Source: Anastrepha obliqua (lineage: Eukaryota; Arthropoda; Insecta; Diptera; Tephritidae). Taken from it: a stretch of 64,000 nt of DNA. The stretch is from the NCBI RefSeq assembly GCF_027943255.1, contig NC_072892.1, forward strand, positions 167,712,792 to 167,776,791, read 5' to 3'. The translations under genes were made by a program, and so were the position numbers. The notes under the pieces are model-generated. The model worked only from the letters and a program-made list of their open reading frames with translations, made no database searches and was not told the DNA's origin. This document shows positions 1 through 11,418 of the stretch, in pieces (position 1 is the first letter of the stretch; each line of letters begins with the position of its first letter).

Positions 1-135
1 GTACACTGTCTGATCCTGGAGTGGTCTGTCTGTTTTGTCCAGGATCTCGTCCACGTAGTTGAGGAAGTGCCTCCTGATGTGCCGGCGAATTTTATCATAC
101 GGTTCGTAGTTTGGTAAAAAGTTCTTGGAAGAGAA
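1..135 (-). pseudogene. Non-LTR (Jockey-like) reverse transcriptase fragment
   Basis: Read on the minus strand, bases near the window edge translate as KIRRHIRRHFLNYVDEI followed by LDKTDRPLQDQTVY. This resembles the segment just after the reverse transcriptase domain of Jockey-like LINEs, and it resembles the fragment at 29.8-30.0 kb (HVRRHLFNYSHEI, QPLDQIVF). Only about 40 codons are visible because the window starts inside the element. The family call rests on this similarity and is moderate. Confidence 0.5.
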
Positions 136-552
136 GAGAAGATGGCTACCATTTTATATTATTTTAATGTATAAATAAACTGTATGACAATTTTGAAAAA
201 AATATATTGACTTCTTCATTTCAAATAATTTTAATGAAAATCAGGGTAAATATGGCCGTTTACAGGTATATGTCCCCTTAAGGCCACCGCAGCCACAGTT
301 TAGATATTTGTTGTAATTAAGTTTTAATAATAAGTACAACTTTTTTATTAAAAAAACCAAAACCAAAAAAAAAAAATTAATTGGAAACTAAATACGTTTA
401 CCAATAATATTTCACAACTACTCATCAACATTTCATTGCAATCGGATGAACGGCATAAAAATGAATGAATGTACCCAAAAGGTATTGAGTTACCCGAACA
501 GTCTAGACTTAATGGTTGCCACCCGATAGACTTAATGTTTTGACCTCTAAAC
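136..552. other. Intergenic, nothing recognised
   Basis: AT-rich sequence with short A and T runs. It ends with the 11-base target duplication GACCTCTAAAC (542-552) of the neighbouring retroposon. I see no coding signal. Confidence 0.6.
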
Positions 553-691
553 CAGTTGTTGTTGTTGTTGTTGTTGTAGCAGTATAAACATTCCCCCTAC
601 TTACAAACGGGGAATGCTGCTGGAGTGACAGTCCTTGGCCGCATATAAATCCGGGTCGTTTCGGTAACGTAGAACCGACTGTCGTGGAAAG
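553..691 (-). mobile_element. Short CAA-tailed retroposon (SINE-like), copy 1
   Basis: A 139-bp element in minus orientation, from the head TTTCCACGACAGTCGG to a tail of CAA triplets (seen as GTT repeats on the plus strand). It is flanked by the direct repeat GACCTCTAAAC at 542-552 and 692-702, a clear 11-base target duplication. It carries the same internal inverted repeats as five other copies in this window (1209, 18811, 24646, 30201, 42575). Confidence 0.8.
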
Positions 692-702
692 GACCTCTAA
701 AC

Positions 703-1199
703 AAGTGTTACTTGGCGTTTGCGTGGGACAGTTGTGCAAGGACAATAGCGGTACATTCACACATCCTTACTAATACATTCACAATTCCATCATTGTCTTC
801 GTCTCCGTCTATGATTTTTCGACGGCAGTAAATTTGGCAAATGATCGGCGGCGCTTCGTTGTAATTCGCAGAAGGATCGAAGTCAGCGCAAACACAATGT
901 ACGAAACGATGCTAACGGCGGTTGCTTAAAGGTGATTTGTGATTGTTTGGGCGCCTAAGTTACACAAACAGGTTTTCACTTTTTTGGTAGCTAATATAAA
1001 TTTTCAATTATTTCAGGGCATTGTTTGGCGTAGACCCAAATCTGTTTCTTTGTTATTTGTTATTTTATTTTTTTATTTTTTTTTTTTTTTGAAAAGCAAG
1101 GCATAAGCAAAAAACCACAACGGATGTGTCTAGACGTTGCGCTATTAGCGCAGAACAGACAAGATGGGCATTGGTTGTAATTGCAAGGCCAAGCCGTAG
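703..1199. other. Intergenic, nothing recognised
   Basis: About 500 bases without a supported gene. There is a run of T around 1070-1090. The short ORFs here are not supported by codon structure or any family resemblance. Confidence 0.55.
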
Positions 1200-1208
1200 A
1201 CAAGTAAA

Positions 1209-1342
1209 GAATCGTTTCCACGACAGTCGGTTATACATTACCGAAACGACCCGGATTTATATCCGGGCAAGGACTGTCACTCCAGCAGCATTCCCCTTAT
1301 GTAAATATGGGGAATATTTATGCTGTTATAACAACAACAATA
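1209..1342 (+). mobile_element. Short CAA-tailed retroposon (SINE-like), copy 2
   Basis: Plus-orientation copy with the stems ACAGTC/GACTGT, CCGGATTTATATCCGG and GCAGCA/TGCTGT, ending in CAA repeats. It is bracketed by the direct repeat ACAAGTAAA (1200-1208 and 1343-1351), a 9-base target duplication that shows it moved as a unit. Confidence 0.8.
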
Positions 1343-1351
1343 ACAAGTAAA

Positions 1352-1847
1352 AAATAGAGAATTGCACATTCACTTCGTATTTTCTGTTAGCAAAACGCAT
1401 TTATTAAAAATAGTACAAATTAACATAGAAATCTTGCACAAAATATTTCGACAATCAAAAGTCATAGTAACCGCTTATCAAACTATACAACTAAGAAAAT
1501 TATTAGATAAAAAAAAAGAATGCATGAGTTCACTACAAATACGAATAAAAGTCCAAGTGCCATTAAGTAAATAACAGCAACGAATTGTACAAAAAAACAT
1601 TATATTTAAGTATAATCAGTAGGCATATTAATAATTACAGTATGTAGACAAAGGCATATACGTACATATACGAGTATGCATAGATGCATATTTAAACGGA
1701 AAAAAGCAACACTAAATATGAGTACCAAATTTATCATATGCGGCTGCATTTATTTTAACAATAACGGTATACACAAATAATGGCACTTGCATAAGCGTGA
1801 TTGCCGGGCATATAAATGTAAATAAAGTATAAAGAGTTTGCATAAAA
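1352..1847. other. 3' flank and probable 3' UTR of Smg6
   Basis: AT-rich sequence downstream of the Smg6 stop codon (the gene reads leftward). AATAAA-like signals on the minus strand occur near 1750. No other gene is supported. Confidence 0.45.
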
Positions 1848-4800
1848 TTAAGTATTACAGTCCTTGACCCACTGCAGAAATTCGCCCATTTTACTCACAG
1901 TCAAGTTGCGCGCCAAAGCTTTCACACGCAAATTGCGATCTGTTGTGATGAGTACCAATTCGGTTTGTATAAAACATTTACCATCTGAAAAACGAAATAG
2001 GTTTTGTTTTTTTACATAACACAAATTACAATATGAACTTAACAACCAACCTTTATTGGTTTCGGTGCTCATGGTTTTCGAAAGCGCAACAGCCGTCGCC
2101 AAAATCTTATCATCATTCGACACATTCTCCTCTTCTGCTAACGCAAATAACGACGAACTGATGAATGAGCCTTTTGTGGTAGCACACCTGTTGAAGAGTT
2201 TTCATTTATTAAGCGAAATCTTTTTTTTTATAACAAACTATTTCGTCTCATTTGCATACTTCACGTTATTTTTTGCGCTCCGTATGAAATCCAAAGAACG
2301 TTTCGCGCAAGTGGAAACGTCGTCGTAGTGATGAATGCGATTCATTTGTAAGGAGTTTTGATATGATTCCACTTTCACGCCTTTCGAGAGACCATCTAAT
2401 TCTTTTACCACTAAAAATGTTAACAAATATAATATTTCTCTGCATTTTTTTGTTGTTATATTCATTAAATATGTATGCCTTCAAACTTACCAGTTAGAGG
2501 TATTACCAGTATGTAGCGCTTATACTCCTGAATGAGCTTCTCGAAATCGTCGAGGCAATCAATAAAGCAATTTGTGTCCGGCATCAGATATTTGGGGCGC
2601 ACTTCTATATACAGCTTTGTGTCAACGAATTTGAGAATTTCCTGTAGCGCAAGCAGAAACAGATATTATTTTTATGGTAAGTAATAGAAAATCAACCCCA
2701 TTCTCTTATTTCTTTTCAAACTTACCTCCAGTTTTGCGTTATACATTTTCTTCACATTCGTTCTGGCTTCCAGCTCTTTCTTTCTCTGCGAAAGCAGTGA
2801 AATTTGTGCATCCTCAATAGCAGCAGATTTTACTGAGTTCGTTTCCTTGCCGGTTAGTTCTGAATTGGTTCCGTTCGTCAACATATTTTCGCTGTTATCG
2901 TCTTCGTCACTGAGCAGAGTGTATAGCGCTTTCTCCATGGCACCGTTCAGCTCTTCCAATGTAAACACATCGTCATGTACACGCAGACTTGCTTGGTGCT
3001 TTTCATAACATTCTTGAAAAGCACATATTTTTACAATTCTTGCCAAAAATTGTTCCCTCTCAGTAGCAAGTTCCGTGTGAGTTTGTTTATTAGTGCTTAT
3101 GCTTGTGGCAGACATTAATGGTGTAAAACCAAGTAAGTACAACTCTTCCTCAAGTTGTTTGTGTTGCGAAATATTTGCTGGTGACGCATCACATAGCCGC
3201 CTGAGCCGTGGGAAGATACATTCCCACTCCGACCAGCTATCAATGATGGCATGCCTGTAATTGAATGCGGAAGCAATTTAATAAAAATATGAATACTGCG
3301 AAGTCGTGTTTGATACTAACTCTTCATTGCGCACTGATTCCCAAATATCCACATTGCGCGCCAACCAGTTGGTATAAATATTAATGTACTGTAGTAAAGT
3401 ACTCAGGTCGGCATGGCTACAAAAATTTGCTATTATTTGAAGGACACGAAATAACGTATAAAACTCTGCCGCTTACCAAGTTCTCTCGGGATCCAATACA
3501 TCAACGTTATATGTTTCGAAAAATTCGTTACATTTGCGCAGCAGCAAACCGAAAATTTGATTACAAAAATGAAAGGCGTAATAGCGGATTTCGCGACGTG
3601 ATTCTTTAAAAATAAAAAAAAAAATATATATATATATATATAAAAATCTATATAAAAAAATACAGTAAAAAAATTAAAACAAGAAATTGAAAAAAATAAA
3701 TAAAAAAATAAAATAAAAATACATAAAAATATATAAAAAAATACAACAAAAATTAAAACAAAAATTTAAAAACAAATACAAAAACAAAAATAAAAAAATA
3801 TATGAAAACAAATAATTTTAAAATAATAAAAATTAATAAATAAAAAGAAGTTTAGTAAAGGGTGTTTTTTTAGAGGTTAGGTTTTCAAGTTGGCACTACT
3901 TTTTTCGTAGATGGTCTTTTTGACAGCTGTCACTTGATTTATGCTCGATTTGGTTTGCCATTTCATAATGAATAGACTTACACCTGAACAACGTTTGCAA
4001 ATCGTGCAAATGTATTACGAAAATAATGGTTCGGTTCGCGCGACGCATCACAAGAAAATTTTATTCAGCGATGAAGCTCACTTTTGGTTGAATGGGTATG
4101 TCAATAAGCAAAATTGTCGCTTTTGGAGTGAACATAATCCACAAGCCATTGCTGAGACGCCGTTACATCCTCAAAAAGTCACTGTTTGGTGTGCTCTATG
4201 GGCAGAGGGAATCATTGGTCCATATTTCTTTAAAAATGAAGCCGGCCATAATGTTACAGTCAATGGAGAGCGCTATAGAGCCATGATTAATGACTTTTTC
4301 GTGCCTGAATTGGACGATGTTGATGTGGACGACCATTGGTTCCAACAAGACGGCGCTACATGCCATACAGCCAACGCAACAATCGATTTATTGAAGGAAA
4401 CTTTTGGTGAGCGCATTATCTCGCGCCGTGGACCTGTGGCGTGGCCTCCAAGATCGTGCGATATAACACCGCTGGACTATTTCTTGTGGGGCTATGTGAA
4501 GTTGCTTGTCTACACAGATAAGCCCGAGACGATTGACGTCTTGGAAGAGAATATTCGGCGCGTTATTGCTGACATACGGCCCAAATTGCTGCAAAAAGTG
4601 GTCGAAAATTGGGCCTCTCGGCTGGAATTTATTCGAGCCAGCCGCGGCGGCCACTTGCCCGAAATCATTTTTAAAACATAATGGCAAACCCTTATCTTTA
4701 TAATAAAGCTAAATTCTTGGCCATAACATTAAATTATATACGTTTTATTTCATCTTGAAAACCTAACCTCTAAAAAAAACACCCTTTAGTTAATAAGCAA

Positions 4801-7800
4801 AAAAAATTTAAATAAACAAATATAAAAAGTACAAAAAAAAATAAAACAATAAAAAAGTGTTTAAGTAAAATAAAAAGGAGCAAGTTTAGAAGTAAATAAA
4901 GCAAAATAAAAAATATATAAAACAAAAATAAAAAATAATATATAAAAAAAATTATATAAAAATATATATAAAAAATATATACAAATATATTAAGAATATA
5001 TAAAAAATATACAAAATTAAAAAAAATAAAAATAAAAAAATGAAAGAAAATTTTACAAATAATTTACAAAAAATTTAAATAAAATAAAAAAGAAGCAATA
5101 AATAAATAATAAATAAAACAAAATAAGAAAAAGTTTGTAAAAATTAAAAAACAAAATTTTAAATACAATAAAAAAGAAGCAAGTTTAGTAATAAATGAAG
5201 CAAAATAAAAAATATAAAATAAATAAAATTAAAAAAAAATTAAAATATAAAAACAAAGTTGAATTAAAAAAATAAAAATTACAAAAAAAAACTTTTTAAG
5301 TTTTTAAATAAAATAAAAATACAAAAGAAGCAAGTTTAGTAATAAATGAAGTAAAATAAAAAAATATATAAAAAATAGAAACACAAAAACAAAAGTAATA
5401 AATAAAACAAAAACCAAGTTTAGTAATAAATAAAGCAAAATAAAAATATATAAAAAGAGTAATAAAATATAAAAAACAATAAAAATTGTAAATATTAAAA
5501 AAAAAATTTAAACTAAATAAAAAGAAAAAACCAAAAAACAAGTTTAGTAATAAATAAAACAAAATAATAAAATTTTAAAATTATTAAGAAAAAAAAATTA
5601 ACAAATATAAAAAATAAATAAAGTTTTAAAAATTAAAAAAAATATAAAAACATAAAAAATTTAAACTAAATAAAAAGAAAAAACCAAAAAACAAGTTTAG
5701 TAATAAATAAAACAAAATAATAAAATTTTAAAATTATTAAGAAAAAAAATTAACAAATATAAAAAATAAATAAAAACTTTTAAAAATTAAAAAAAAATAT
5801 AAAAACAAAAAATTTCAAAAACCAAATAAATAAATAAATAAAGCTTAGTATTAAAATAAAGCAAAATAAAAAAACATAAAACAAAATAAAACAAAGTTAA
5901 AAAAAAAGTTTAAGTTAAAAAAAGTTTTTAAATAAAATAAAAATAAAAAAGAAGCAAGTTTAGTAATAATTAAAGCAAAAATATATGAAAAAAGTACAAA
6001 CAATTTAAAAATATATAAAGAAATTACAAAAAAAATTTAGATCAAATAAAAAAGAAGCAAGATTAGTAGTAAATGAAGCAAAAAAAAAGGAAAAAAAATT
6101 TAAAATATAAAACAAAAATTTTAAATAAAAACAAAAAATTAAAAAAAAATTAAAAAATAAGTGTTTAAATAAAATAAAAATAAAAAAGAAGCAAATTTAG
6201 TAATAAATTAAGCAAAATAAAATATGTAAAAAAGAAATAAAATAATTAAAAACAAAAGTAATAAATAAATAAAAAACCAAGTTTAGTAATAAATAAAAAA
6301 AAAAATAAAAAATATACACAAAAAAATTGTAAAAATTAAAACAAAAAATTTTAACAAATTAAAAATAAAAAAGTAAGTAGTAAATAAAGCAAAATATAAA
6401 AATTTAAAAATTTAAAAAGAGTATAATAATATAAAAAAAAAAAATTTAAATTCAAAAAATTAAAAAAAAATAATAAAAACATAAATAACAAAATTTGTAG
6501 AAACATAAAAAAACATTTAAAAAGTAAAAAACAAAACTAATAAATAAATAAAAAAAAAGTTTAGTAATAAATAAAGCAAAATAAAAAATTATAAAACCAA
6601 ATAAAAGTTAAAAAAATTTAAAAAAAAATAAAACAAAGTTTTTAAATAAAATGAAAATAAAAAAGAAGCTAGTTTAGTAATAAATAATGCAAAATAAAAT
6701 TTTTTTAAATAAAATAAAAAAGAAGGAAGTCTAGTAATAAATAACGCAAGTGGACAAAATTTAGTTATAAATTAAGTTACTAACCTTTGTGCATGTTGTG
6801 CTCGAGCATAAAAATATTTAAAGCGACTATCCTCAGCAGACGAGAGCGTTTAATCGGAAATGTGCTGTGCTTGAGCAAAACACTCAACTGCACTAAAAGT
6901 TTCCTTTGATGCTCGATTATCGTTTCCATCCTATAAATTAAACAGATTTGAATACGAAAAAATTGTATTCTATGCGTACGCATTAAATTTTATATACCCT
7001 ATGCCAGTGTAGAGTTTTCCAAGCACATACAAATACAGCGATGTGAAGCGGCGAAGGAGCTAAAACGGTAAAGTTTATTTTGTACAAAATAACTAAATGT
7101 TTAATAATAATTAAATGTTGTAGTCTAGACTTGACATACCTCTTCGCTTGTCAACTCGTTCAAGCGCTTTTCTTCAGCTATTACGGCATATTTACTTCCG
7201 CAATCGTCAGGTTCAGAAGCACGATGCAAGCGGCGCACACCATCCACCTGTATCCACACTTCTTTACGTATTGATTTGGAAGTTCTAATGTGGTTGTGCC
7301 TTGGGCTGCCTTGATGTATCGGTGATGTTTTTAATTCAGTCTCCTCGTACTACAATAATTATTTGAATTTAATGTACATATAAGCCAATATAATTAATAC
7401 TAATTTACCTTCTTGCGAATCTCATCAAACAACACTAAGAGGCTTTCACGTGCTGAATATATGGCATTGGAGGACATTAAACTACGCATATGAAAGTATA
7501 TAGCGTCGAATTTCTTGCGCTACAAATACATAAACATTTTTAGGTGTAAAAATTTAATTTTTTTTTTTATTTAAAAAATATTTACCTCATGTATGGCTAC
7601 TATAGCCAATTGGTTATAGGGTATGCCATTTGTGGGTATAAGCGCTTGGGCCTGCCGATAATATTTCGCCGCGTCCGTATAGTCATTTGATTGTACTTCT
7701 TTTGCTTTGTAACGGCATAGATCACCTAGGCAAATAAGTAACTTTTGGGCGGCTACTTTAGCTATAAATTCAAACTTGTGCGCTGTGCGTTGTGATGATA

Positions 7801-9003
7801 CATTTTCTTGAGCGATATTGTTGGCATTTTGTTGATCGATATTTATGTATTTGACATTAAGTTGCATATGTAGGTTTGTATAGAAATCTAAGCCTTCTTC
7901 GACGAGCGATAGCAAGCGATGGTGATTATCATCAGCATTAGATTTGCTATTGGTTACTAAATATTCTCGAACGTTATAGTAAAGCAGCTTCCAGAAAAAT
8001 GAGTCAATCTTCTGTTCACAGCACAATTTTAACTGTTGTAGCAGTAATTTGGCGAATATCTTTTGAAGTTCAGCACGCGCTTCAGTAAACTCGGACCATT
8101 TCTAAATATAGAAAAAAAAACGTTCTATAACATAAATCGGCACAAATCAATTGTGCTGCTTGTCATCTTACCTCGATTACTGTATTTTGCTGGATCATCG
8201 TTGTAACTTTTTCGTAAGCTTTGGGTAGCAGTTCGGCGTACTGTGCATCAGCAAGAATCTCAAACCAAGCAGGTGACCTTGGATGTCGTTGCAACTGCCG
8301 TGATGGCGATTTAGTAACGACTTTATCTGCATTCACTGACTGTTCCGTTAGTTGGTGTATATGCGCCGTGCCTTTCTTCCCGTTTTCACGAGCAAAGTTT
8401 TTTTCGCCAATAAAATTATTTTTATCTCTGCCTACTGATTGCACTTGCTTGACATCATTTAAACGCAAAATTCCTGGTATAGCTGCATTACTACAACTTC
8501 GACTGCCACTCCTGTCACATTTCGTTGAACTTGTTTTATTATCGATTGTTTGCCCGCTGGTTTCCAAAACGGGCACAGTCTCTCTTTTGTGGTTGTTTTT
8601 GCTTAGCTTATTGACAGTAGACGGAGCTTTTCGCAAGAAAAAATCAATGCGCTTGTCATCCTCTTCTCCGTTCACTAAGGCAAGAGATAATATTTAAATC
8701 ATAAAATCACATAACACATTTCATAATCAATACTCTGTTCCCACCTTCTTGAAATACGCCTCCTGATGTTTCCGGTTTATGCAGCAATTTTCCAGGCAAC
8801 ATATCATTATCATGTTTTCTCGCCACCGTAACAACGCCTCCAGATGACGTCGAAGATCGGCTTCGCGCAATTTGACTATCAACGTTAATATGCGTTATCA
8901 ACGAGTCATCGCCAATATCTTCAACAATCCTCTTTTGAAGTCGTTTTGGTAGATTCCGTATTATCGATATATCATTTTGTTCTCGCACTCCCTTTCGATT
9001 CAT
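1848..9003 (-). CDS. Smg6: Smg6/EST1A nonsense-mediated mRNA decay endonuclease
   Basis: Fourteen coding exons join in phase to about 1,044 residues: 9003-8745, 8674-8172, 8101-7586, 7519-7409, 7349-7140, 7059-6998, 6930-6785, 3603-3477, 3416-3321, 3254-2726, 2641-2491, 2410-2260, 2187-2051, 1984-1848, all with GT/AG borders. The N-terminus is basic and low complexity. The middle has the 14-3-3-like/EST1 helical region (IPTNGIPYNQLAIVAIHE matches the family signature). The last five exons form the PIN nuclease: the acidic residues lie in MPDTNCFIDCLDDF, NVSNDDKILA and LITTDRNLRVKAL. In this family the protein is recruited by UPF1 and cleaves mRNA near premature stops. The intron 6784-3604 is enlarged by a tandem array and a mariner. 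The start at 9003 gives the longest open frame of exon 1. Identification is firm; exon borders are my reading. Confidence 0.93.
3858..4786 (+). mobile_element. Mariner-type DNA transposon, DD41D (rosa-like), internally deleted
   Basis: A 929-bp element with terminal inverted repeats of about 30 bp (AAGGGTGTTTTTTTAGAGGT at the left, its complement at 4757-4786) and TA on both sides (3856-3857, 4787-4788). It lies in the Smg6 intron in the opposite orientation to the gene. It carries a transposase lacking most of its DNA-binding half, so it cannot move by itself. Confidence 0.88.
3968..4681 (+). pseudogene. DD41D mariner transposase, N-terminal deletion
   Basis: The frame opens with MNRLTPEQRLQIVQMYYENN, a typical helix-turn-helix start, then jumps after SVRAT straight to HHKKILFSDEAHFWLNG, so about 120 residues of the DNA-binding region are missing. 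The catalytic residues are present: D in FSDEAHF, D in FQQDGATCHTA, and D in ITPLDYFLWG. I count 41 residues between the second and third, which is the rosa-type spacing rather than the usual 34. The remainder is open to the stop, so the deletion may be recent or carried by a non-autonomous subfamily. Confidence 0.85.
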
Positions 9004-10489
9004 ATTTTAATTTCAAACTTTCCACCAACCAATGCATTTATTTTGGTTTTATTTGCGCGCAATTTCGACACGAAAAATTAAATATTTCCCGCAACAACTT
9101 TACGCGTTCATACGAAATTTCCAATTGACAAAAGGTACACACACGCATAATAAAATGTCAAATGATTGCAATAGTGATGACAGCAGTTATAATGCAATCG
9201 ATATTGCGATAGGCGAAGTTAGTAATGTTGCCAACTTTTAAGTTTCAAAAAGCACCAAAACTTGGAAAACCCCATTTTATTGCTCTTAGGGCACACAATT
9301 TTTTAAATCAGAGAATAGTAAAAAATAAAATTATAATGTATGTAGCATATAATTCAATAACACGAAATTTATTTGTACATAACGATTCTGTAAAAAAATT
9401 GCCTATATACATCTAAAATGTTCAAGTTATATCAGATACTAATTTCAACGTTTTCGATGAGTAAATCATTTTAAACTTGTGGTCGAAAAATTGACTTCAA
9501 GTCTTATAAACAAGCCTACAACTATGTAATAATTAACGCACCTGATATATTAGAATTGTGAATCAAACTCTTAAAATACGTATATCTTCTCAAAAATTGC
9601 TTCATTAAAAAACTTGTATGCATTTTATGTGGAGAATGAATACAAATGTGAGTTAACTTCCAGTGAATACACTTATTTATTTTGACTCTGATAAGAAATA
9701 TAACGTCAGGTTTGTAGCGCCGATTTTCTAGCTTATTTTTCTGTGTAACTTCTGTTAATGTGATCGCAAGAAAGTAATAAAGCAATTTTAGCCAACAAAA
9801 ATCAATTAACTCTAAACTGAGTGAACATTCATAATATGACTTATACAAAAGTTGTAGCTCCCACATTCTTTATAATAAAGTAACAAACGGTATGGGCAAA
9901 GATAACGCAGGTAAAACATAATAGTCGAGTAATCTTTAACCGGGCTTATCGAATGTGTACAAAATATTACAGCGATTTATGATTTGCCTATTCGTTTAGA
10001 ATATTTGTATATGAAAGATAATTTCGTACTTTTCAAAATAGTCCACTCGGCTCTGAAAGGTCCTTTTAGCTACATAACGCACTGAAGTTTCTTCATGCTT
10101 TTCCTCCAGCGAATGAATATAAAAGGAACGTCTATGTTCAATTTAAACCTGTCAATCAGCTGTGCGCAAACTAAACAGATAACACTATCGAAGCGACAAA
10201 TGCGAATCAGTGGATTGTCTGCTGTTAAATTTTTCGACGACTTATACGAAGGTCGTTTGAATTGTCTATGCAAAGCCAGAAAGATCACACTACTGGCGCC
10301 TATCGGCGTTATGTTTAGTTAATAGCATCTCTTGGAAGAACACACACCAATTTTCAGCCAGATCGGTATATTTCTTATGTAGAAGTCGAGTGATTTTCAA
10401 AAAATGGATGAAAATGAATTTTGTGTGGTGAATTTCACGTCTCAACAGTTGATGTCGTAAAATTAATGGAAATATGATTGAAACGTCCG
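9004..10489. other. Intergenic between Smg6 and the WDR91-like gene
   Basis: About 1.5 kb holding the upstream (promoter) side of Smg6, whose start codon is at 9003. The many short ORFs (for example on the minus strand at 9522-9866 and 10070-10288) show no family resemblance and overlap on both strands. I see no supported gene. Confidence 0.5.
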
Positions 10490-10777
10490 CAGTAGTCGAT
10501 TGCGTTGGTGCGTGACTACCATTCGGAGTTCAAAGAGAACGTAGGGTTGAATCTCGGTGAAACACTAATATTAAGAAAAAGTTTTTTCTAGTAGCGATCG
10601 CCTCTCGGCAGGCAATGGCAAATCTCCGAATATATTCCTACCATGAAAAATCTCCTCATAAAAAATATCTGACGTTCGGAACAACATCAAACCACACGCC
10701 ACAAATAGGAGGAGGATCTCGGCCAAACATCCAAAAAGGGTGTACGCGTCAATTATATATATACCATTTCAAGCCGA
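10490..10777 (+). mobile_element. tRNA-derived SINE-like repeat, forward copy
   Basis: The head TAGTCGATTGCGTTGG followed by GTGCGTGACTACC resembles a pol III A box. About 50 bases on, AGGGTTGAATCTCGG resembles a B box (GGTTCGAATCC) with small changes. The body continues through CGGCAGGCAATGGCAAAT and AAAAAGGGTGTACGCG and ends in TA repeats at about 10757. The same body recurs at 10778-10870, 11110-11310 and 20620-20875. The tRNA origin is inferred from the two boxes and their spacing. Confidence 0.6.
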
Positions 10778-10870
10778 TTCCGAACGTCAGATATTTTTTA
10801 TGAGGAGATTTTTCATGGTAGGAATATATTCGGAGATTTGCCATTGCCTGCCGAGGGACGATATATATAT
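10778..10870 (-). repeat. Inverted partial copy of the tRNA-derived repeat
   Basis: Bases 10778-10858 are almost exactly the reverse complement of 10602-10682, so the pair forms an 80-base hairpin with a loop of about 95 bases. It ends in TA repeats. The near-identity of the two arms suggests a recent inverted duplication. Confidence 0.8.
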
Positions 10871-11109
10871 ATGGTTGAAACTTTTTTTAAATCCCCTCTA
10901 TTTTCCAGATTTAACTCTCTCAGACTATTATTTGTTCCCGAATTTGAAGAAATGTCTGGCGGGAATAATGTATTTTTCAAACAAGGAGGTGGTTGCAGAA
11001 ACGAATGGCTTTTTTCAGATTTGGACAAATCCTATTATTCGAAGGGGATCAGCAAACTAGAACAACGTTGGACGAAGTATAATATATAAACCTAAATGTC
11101 GAAAAATAA

Positions 11110-11310
11110 AAAAAGATTTACCCCACGTTTATTTTTATGGGAAGCTTTTTCATGACACAATACTCGTAGGAGGTTTGTCAATGCCTGCCGTGGGGCCATC
11201 GCTTTTAGAAAATATCTTTTCAATCATTGAATGTTTCTTGCCCGAATCCTACCGAATGATGGTGACACACAAATATTTTCCTCTGGCGGCCACCATACAG
11301 GTAAATACTT
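11110..11310 (-). repeat. Diverged minus-strand copy of the tRNA-derived repeat
   Basis: Shares the order GAAGCTTTTTCATGACA, GGAGGTTTGTCAATGCCTG, GCTTTTAGAAAATA and TGGCGGCCACCAT with the copy at 20620-20875. It is diverged and lacks a clear pol III promoter region. It sits about 110 bases upstream of the WDR91-like start codon. Confidence 0.55.
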
Positions 11311-11418
11311 TATTAAAAAAAGTTACTATCAGGCAAGTGGCAACACTGCACCAGATAATTTCCGTTGTTCCTTTTTATTAGTTTCCAAACAAACAAAAGT
11401 AAATAAATTGTCTACGAT

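Larger units (their letters stand above)
3604..6784. repeat. A-rich degenerate tandem array filling a Smg6 intron
   Basis: The plus strand is almost free of C and consists of A runs with scattered T. A recurring core, AAGCAAGTTTAGTAATAAAT followed by AAGCAAAATAAAAA, returns more than ten times (for example near 5170, 5325, 5415, 5535, 5695, 5950, 6055, 6185, 6275, 6550, 6665, 6720) at roughly 90-170 base spacing. One segment (about 5510-5640) is repeated nearly exactly at about 5670-5790. A partial core (AAGAAGTTTAGTAAAG, 3845-3860) abuts the left end of the mariner at 3858, so that element probably landed inside the array. ORFs here are low-complexity artefacts. Confidence 0.8.

Noticed and set aside
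5296..5562. An 88-codon Phe/Tyr-rich minus-strand ORF
   Set aside because: It is the translation of the A-rich tandem array; composition is explained entirely by T-rich codons.
8221..8697. A 158-codon plus-strand ORF opposite Smg6
   Set aside because: It is antisense to Smg6 exon 2; the minus strand carries the phased exon.
10490..10560. A functional tRNA gene
   Set aside because: A- and B-box-like motifs are present but no acceptor stem or full cloverleaf can be formed; it reads as the head of a SINE.
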